Below the pieces are notes generated by a model. The model saw nothing but the letters and a program-made list of their open reading frames with translations. It ran no database searches and was not told the DNA's origin. Positions 58,271 through 64,000 of a stretch of DNA of 64,000 bases are shown one piece after another; position 1 is the stretch's first letter, and every line of letters starts with the position of its first letter. The position numbers and the translations under genes were made by a program. The DNA lies in assembly GCA_022225965.2 (NCBI GenBank), contig JAKJXP020000019.1, positions 124,001-188,000 of the forward strand, in the 5' to 3' direction. Source of the stretch: Diatrype stigma (lineage: Eukaryota > Ascomycota > Sordariomycetes > Xylariales > Diatrypaceae).

Positions 58271-58963
58271 TAACGCCATAATATTATTTCGAGCAATTAT
58301 TAAAATTTAAAATAAAATATTATAAGATTATAAGTTAATCTTTAAAAATAGCATTATAAAGCTTTTAATGGATTTTCTTATAACCTATTATTAAGATATA
58401 AATTAATTATAGCCCTAAAGAATCTCCGAATAATTTAAATCTAATTATTTATAAATATTGCCGAATATAATTACAAAAAGGAATTGCCGTTATTTTAAAA
58501 AGTATCGTCGTCGTTAAAAATATAAGTAAAGAACGGATCCTTAAAGTTTGATAATAATAGGAGCATTTCTTATAAAAACGTAAAAGAGGTATTTAATCGT
58601 CGATTTTTTCGCGTAAGTTGTTTTTTTCGACGGGCAAATAGGAATTTAATATATACTGGCCGTAAAAATATCAAAGTAATATCTTTCGAATCGTCATTTA
58701 ATTCTTATCTTTAATATTCATTTGGCTTAACTTTATAATGCGTAATGGCTAAAAAATCGCGTAATAAACAAATAATATAATTCTGTTTATACCTAATTTT
58801 TTGCGTTACTTAGGGATTTTTCCGATCGCGGTTTTAAACGTCTTTTTTAAGTCCTTTTGCAGGTACGTACCCCAATATATACGGGAAATGCTAGGGTTGG
58901 TTTAAATTATACTAAAATTACCGCTAAAGTTTACTAGCAGAATCATTGGTCAAATGATGTGGG

Positions 58964-58980
58964 GCTGCGCGCAGCGCAGC
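58964..58980. repeat. Right subterminal GC hairpin
   Basis: GCTGCGC, GCA, GCGCAGC: a perfect 7-bp stem ending 31 bp inside the right end. Confidence 0.85.
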
Positions 58981-59609
58981 TGGCCCAGAAAAACGTCTGT
59001 TTCTGAGATAACCCGACAGGAGTCTCATCCAAGTACTAAGGCTGATGTAGGTACATACATACCTAGGTAACTACCTGCCGCTAACCAAAACGTTAGGTGT
59101 CTTGCGTAGGTACTGTGTATGTATTGTATGTACGGGTCAAGTAGTTAGGGAAGTTAGAACTTAGGACATGGACATGGACATGGACCGCGTGGTAGTGACA
59201 ATGTGACAATTGGTAGTTGTGACAAGCTGGACAAGGTGTGGATGGAGCTTGCGGCTTGGAGCTTGGAGGGATGGAGGGGTCGGGAAGCCCGTTCTGGAAC
59301 TGTTCTTTTCACTCCAGTTGATACCTAGCCATGCGCCATCATGCTCCCAAGGCTTCTATACTAGGTACCTAGTATACCTAGTGGCTAGGTAGGGGCTCCT
59401 AGCTTATCCAGTTCATCGTCGTCCTTGTGTGTGCCCCTGTGCCTATCAGCCACGCCCACGCACTGGGCACCGAAGGCTGTTCGTTCTCGAGTATATTTCG
59501 AAGGACGGCCGGGCTGCCAGGCCGGTGTCTTGTCCCGGCGGGGTCTTTAGGCCCGTTCGAGGTTGCAGCTTTATTAGTCCAGGAGATTGCACATTGCACA
59601 TGGTCTCAT

Positions 59610-59655
59610 AGATATGGCTCTAGATATGGCTCTAGATATGGCTCTAGATATGATG
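59610..59655. repeat. 12-bp tandem repeat
   Basis: Three exact copies of AGATATGGCTCT plus a partial fourth. Confidence 0.9.
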
Positions 59656-60506
59656 GACTTTGGTCCCAGTCGCATTTTGTAGACTTTTTGCATACCTACC
59701 CCTATAGTATGGCATCTGCTGCAGACATTCTGCATAGCTGTCAAGGTCGGTCTATATAGGTTGAAAGACTGGCCACTCAAGGCCTACATATATAGGTGGC
59801 ATTTGGTGGCATTTGGTGGCATCCGGTGGTATAGGAGCTCTCTGCATGCATATGCCAAGGCTTCCGAGAACCTAGCCAAAGGTCTATTATGCAGCACCAC
59901 ATCAGCCCTGAAATACTGCATGCTTAAGGTTCCATCTATCATGGATGTATACTCCTATGTCTGTACGACTATATGCCTGCTTGCAGAATTTGCGCTGCCA
60001 GCTTGCGACCGGTAGGCTTACCGAAAAGGTGATAGGGACGGATAATACCTCCTGCTCGAGATATATGTATACTTACCTGGGTTATAAGCTACCTGGGTTA
60101 TACTTACCTGGGTTATATACCTACTATAACTGTCAGATAAGCCGGTCGGTGTGTATGGAGCCTGTCATATTGCATTTTGGTAGGTATCAACAGGGCAGAC
60201 ACATACACACATACACATATACACACACAGACACACAGACACACCACCACCACCCACATGCATACTCGTAGATTAGATATGTAACTTACCATTGCGGTTA
60301 TCTGATCGCTAGATATCTATCCATCCTTCCATCCATCCACCCTTCCATCCATCCGTCGACATTGTCAGATAGTCAAACTACTGACTGCGTGGGAACTGAA
60401 CCAGCCAGTGTCCCGGACCTCGAACGTCCCCAATGGAAGACTCGGCCCGTCTTGGGCTGCGACCTTCTCTTCTAGCCCCATGCCATGACCTTACTCTCTC
60501 TTCCTC

Positions 60507-60532
60507 CGAGTTCGAGTTCGAGTTCGAGTTCG
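60507..60532. repeat. GAGTTC hexamer repeat
   Basis: About four tandem copies. Confidence 0.9.
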
Positions 60533-61761
60533 TCTTAGCTGTTGTTGGCTGGCCCCGGGCCTTCCGAGATGGATCGTTACAGCCGAGCGCCAAAATGTAA
60601 TCGTGATCGGTCGAGTTGGAGACGTTGTTTAGAAAAGCTGTGTACGGAGTAGAAGTATACGTACACATGGCGAAGGAAGACCCTGCATGTCGTAGCGTCC
60701 GACGGGGGGTTCGGTTCATACATGCATCCAACCATCCATACACCCATACACGCATGATCGACCTACAACTCTACTCTAGTTAGCTAGCGATTAAGCGCCC
60801 AGGCGCCTTGCCTTCGGTGCAGCGTTGCAGGCGACCGGGAAGAACGATTACCACGCCAAGGGTGCCCGAGGGCTAGTTAGAGGGCTAGAGGGACGCACGT
60901 AGACGATCACTTGCTCCTTTGGTAAACCCTATATGATTCACTTAAACCGAAGGGTGACCGATAGAGTCAAGTCCGGCAGTCGCGTTATCCTTGTGAAAAG
61001 AAGCGAAGCAGAAGAAAGGAAGCTAGAAAGAAGAAAAGACAAAAAATTCCTTTCGAGGTTGCTGTATGCGGGTGGCCAAAGCCCCAGTATACCAAGCGGA
61101 TCGGATGGGGAAGAGATTGGCGTCTAAGTGCACGCTTGAGGCTTCGAAGGAGTTCGAGATTCTCTGTATATGTGGGTTCACTGGGTTCACTGGGTTGCCT
61201 ATTCCCATTACCATTGTTGCTGCCATTGCCATTGCCTCCGAAGATCATCTATAATTCAGGCACGGCGGAGATCAGATCAAACTTAGAATCTTTTGAATCT
61301 TAGGTACCGTACCGTCTATAGCCATCCACATCTTATCCACCTCTCCACCTATTGCCCCCCATCCACCTATCTAAGCTCCTCCCAAGCTTACCCACAACCC
61401 ACAGCCCACAACGCAACCCACTACTTGAACTTACAAGGTGTCACTGGGAGTGCTAGTAAAGAGCTCTTGGAGCTCTTAGCAAAGGCCTAAAGAGACCCAA
61501 GCACCTAGGAACGCTAGGGCAGTGCGTGCTAGGGTTCGCAGCGCTTAAGCAGCCCTTGAGCCCTTAGCAGCAAAAAGAGACGCCGCCGCGTTGGGTTCGA
61601 GCAGTTCTAGTCGGAGAAGCTGCGACTTGGGCCTTCTTTACATCGTTTTGCATCTAGCCAGAACCGGCAACGTGTGGTTTTACTGTAATGGTTCACCTCT
61701 TCACTTTCAGACTTCCTTCCTTTCAGACTTTCTCTCGGACTTTTCTAATTGCTAGTTCTGA

Positions 61762-61841
61762 GCTGCCGCTGCCGCTGCCGCTGCCGCTACTGCTGCCGCT
61801 ACTGTTACTGCTGCCGCTACTGCTACTGCCACTGTTACTGT
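61762..61841. repeat. CTGCCG/CTACTG repeat
   Basis: Imperfect tandem hexamers of CTGCCG type that degenerate rightwards to CTACTG and TTACTG. Confidence 0.9.
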
Positions 61842-63153
61842 AAAACCACCTGAGTCTCAAACTGGAGGTTGAGCACTAATTATTTAATTTATTCCCGCTT
61901 CATATCCTCATATATCCATCCATTCGTTCTTTAGCGGTAGCTTCCGCGGTGCTTGTGTATGCTTTTATACTTCCACTGTACGGGAGTTCCTGCCTGTTTG
62001 TCTTATTTTGCCTCTCAATACTCAACTACCGTACCAGCGTAACATAGGCTGCATATGAACCTACGCACATACTACCCGTACCTCATCGTGTCATCATACC
62101 TACCCTATGCCCTGCGGCCCATGCCATATACAACTCGGGTTCATGTTCTTCCAATCTTCTCCCTTTAAATCTACCAACACACATAAACCCTTCTTCCAAT
62201 TATCTAACCTTGGTTTGCCACGCCTCCGTTGAACACCCACATATATTAACACACGGACATATACCTACACCCTGAAATCTTCTTGTAATGACTGAGGTCT
62301 GAAGGGTCGAGAGTGAGGCTAATCCTAGCATGAAGCTCTTGACGTCTCCACGCACTTGAACCCATCTCGCCCATCCACTTTCACGGCATTCGCTAGCTTG
62401 CCCTACCACCCTCTACATACATGCCCATATTATACAAAGTGCCTTATACGTACACTTATACCACTACCTTATACCACTACCTCATACCCAAGGTGGTTCC
62501 GCAGCCCCACCGCCACCCGTACCGTCTGTTTGGGTCGGGCTCTGTTTTGATATCTGGTCCATTATTTATTTATTAATGTCGACATCCCGTCATATTTCTC
62601 GGTTGTAGATATTTGTGGCAAGGCTGTATACAATCTGTCTAGACTTATTGAAATCCCCTGACTCGTTATCCCCGAACCCGGGGTATTGCCCCTGATTCAT
62701 ACCTCGAACGGCAGTGGCGGCGGCGGCGCGGCGGCGGTATGCCCTTGTAAACCGGGATCTGCCAACCCACCTCAGCTCGGCATCCATTCCGCCCAGCATT
62801 TCTGGAGTTTGCGGGTTTTCAACACCAATCAGCTTGCACCAGCATTCCTAGGCACTACCTACTAATACAACACAAAATCGGACTCCTCGAGCGTTATAAA
62901 CACTGCCCCCCTGGACCATTGCAAGCACTATTCATTTACCTTGACTATTTACGAACATCACTTAGCTTAGCTTGACGTGCCTGTTCCGCCGTTCCATCTC
63001 CCCTCATACATATGTCGCTATTACCCCCTGCTTCAAGAACCAATCAGACGGGTCGATCAGGTGTTTCAGCTCCGCTGCGTTCACCTGGTGCTGGAACAGT
63101 ATCACCACAGCTTGCGAGGCGTCCATACATATCTACATGTGAGACATGGGATT

Positions 63154-64000
63154 ATGGCGCATAATCCGGATGCAGAGCCTCATAAACGAAAAAGAGACAT
63201 ATCCGACGATAATGGCAGTCAGACAGAGCATGCTGCTGACCGCATACCACAACCTCCTCCGCCTCAGTCAGGTACGTCTCCCCTATACTTACAGATCATC
63301 GTAGGTCTGCTTGTTGTCTGAAAAATTTCGACCATGGTTCTGAACACAAAACACACATCTCCTTTCCTGGGCACTAGCTCTGCTTCTTGAGCCGATACTT
63401 GAAGAAACTCACATCGTTGGGACATGATTTTTTATCGACTACAATCCTGTGTCCAATGCTTCCCATAACATAACATCCACATATTATGCATACACCTATC
63501 AGTTTTAGCCATTCACTACGCCATCAAGGGAGCAACTTAGTATACTAACTATCTGGCAAGGGAACCACGTACCAATAAACTTCCTGTCCAAAGCTCATTC
63601 GACCAAACTCAAGCTCATCCAAGGCGATCCAGATACCTTCTCCGACGTATTGACGTTAATCAACGAGTACGAGGGTGAGCATTCCCGTCGATTTCGGTCG
63701 TCGTCTTTCAAACAAGTCGTCCCATAACTGACAAGTCACACAAGGCGTCTTGACTCGACATGAAAGTCTTGCCTCTAACCTGGGCGCAAAGCTCACGGGA
63801 CCCCGCTTGCTTAAGGCAATGGAGGGGGCCTTCGAGGGTTCCATATCGACAACCCCCCCTCAAAGTATTTATAGCTCCGATCCTGTAACATGGCTTGACA
63901 TCGTGGAGTTCGCCAAATCTAAACCCAGCGAGTTCACCCTGACCGTTATGCCCAATGGTACGCGGTGCTGCCAGCTCCCGCTCAAAGGTGTCCAGGTAGA
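63154..64000 (+). CDS. Unrecognised protein, 5' part (runs off the window)
   Basis: Model: exons 63154-63271, 63561-63674 and 63745-64000 (open at the window end), 162 complete codons so far. Donors are GTACGT and GTGAGC; the first intron of 289 nt has ATACTAAC before its acceptor, and it might hide another exon. The N-terminus is charged with a possible nuclear signal (PHKRKRDISDDN) and a PPPPP-type run. Further on come FLSKAHSTKLKLIQGDPDTF, SDVLTLINEYEG, LTRHESLASNLGAKLTG and DPVTWLDIVEFAKSKPSEFT followed by G-x-R-C-C-Q-L. The last part resembles a conserved segment of hypothetical Sordariomycete proteins I have seen, with no known role. Phase is consistent through both junctions. The start is the first ATG of the frame. 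Confidence 0.65.

Larger units (their letters stand above)
51106..59011. mobile_element. Complete RIP-silenced DNA transposon, 7.9 kb
   Basis: An exact 8-bp duplication CCCGACAG lies at 51098-51105 and 59012-59019. The left end reads TTATTTCAGAGGCTCAGACC; the right end read inward is TTATCTCAGAAACAGACG, matching as short imperfect terminal inverted repeats with a 2-nt gap. AT-rich composition starts and stops near these limits. Inside: a GC-rich hairpin near each end, a DUF6589-like frame on +, a tandem array, a second unidentified frame on +, and a RecQ-like helicase on -. All frames carry stops of RIP type. An 8-bp duplication is usual for hAT and some other cut-and-paste groups, but the termini and gene content are not standard hAT, so superfamily is left open. 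Confidence 0.85.
59020..63153. other. Simple-repeat-rich intergenic DNA
   Basis: No supportable gene in about 4.1 kb. It is rich in short tandem repeats and CTAGGTACC-type palindromes (59060-59069 and about 59361-59402), plus CA-rich (60200-60250) and GAGTTC (60507-60532) tracts. The last few hundred bases are the promoter of the gene at 63154. Confidence 0.5.

Noticed and set aside
59020..63153. Possible subtelomere
   Set aside because: Rich in simple repeats, but no TTAGGG array and ordinary genes follow to the right.

Overview
The window looks like nuclear DNA of a filamentous ascomycete (Pezizomycotina, most likely a Sordariomycete). The reasons are short phase-consistent introns of about 50-155 nt with GTANGT/GTGAGT donors and CTAAC/CTNAC branch sites, housekeeping proteins of the filamentous-ascomycete type (DNA polymerase eta, Pfa5-type palmitoyltransferase, SNX3, LSm7), and two sharply bounded, extremely AT-rich blocks whose relic reading frames carry the C-to-T/G-to-A pattern of repeat-induced point mutation (RIP).

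Layout. 1-3.9 kb: microsatellite-rich DNA with no supportable gene. 3.9-5.9 kb (-): DNA polymerase eta. 5.9-10.5 kb: sparse DNA with a long hairpin and one intron-containing small Cys-rich gene. About 10.7-20.75 kb: AT-rich block with a RIP-degraded Helitron replicase/helicase on +, two tandem arrays and a candidate Helitron 3' end; a 101-bp inverted repeat lies at or near both edges. 21.5-23.0 kb (-): Pfa5-type DHHC palmitoyltransferase. 23-28.9 kb: gene-poor, with a second small Cys-rich gene and a possible kinase fragment. 29-30.5 kb (-): subtilisin-like protease pseudogene. 31.3 and 32.8 kb: two short non-autonomous hAT-like elements with 8-bp target duplications. 35.7-39.0 kb (+): large RRM-like protein. 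40.7-41.3 kb (+): SNX3. 42.6-44.7 kb (+): unrecognised Pro/Gly-repeat protein. 46.0-46.7 kb (-): RNase H-like protein. 49.2-49.8 kb (-): LSm7. 51.1-59.0 kb: a complete RIP-silenced 7.9-kb DNA transposon. 59-63.1 kb: simple-repeat-rich DNA. 63.15 kb to the end (+): 5' part of an unrecognised gene.

The most interesting object is the 51,106-59,011 element. It has an exact 8-bp target duplication (CCCGACAG) outside short imperfect terminal inverted repeats, a GC-rich hairpin just inside each end, a DUF6589-like reading frame on +, an unidentified second frame, and a convergent RecQ-like SF2 helicase on -. The RIP damage can be read directly in the helicase: the DExH box reads D-K-L-Y. The intact genes are ordinary, independently transcribed fungal genes (lesion bypass, protein lipidation, endosomal sorting, RNA metabolism) and show no operon or pathway clustering. 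All family assignments come from reading translated motifs by eye; no database search was run.
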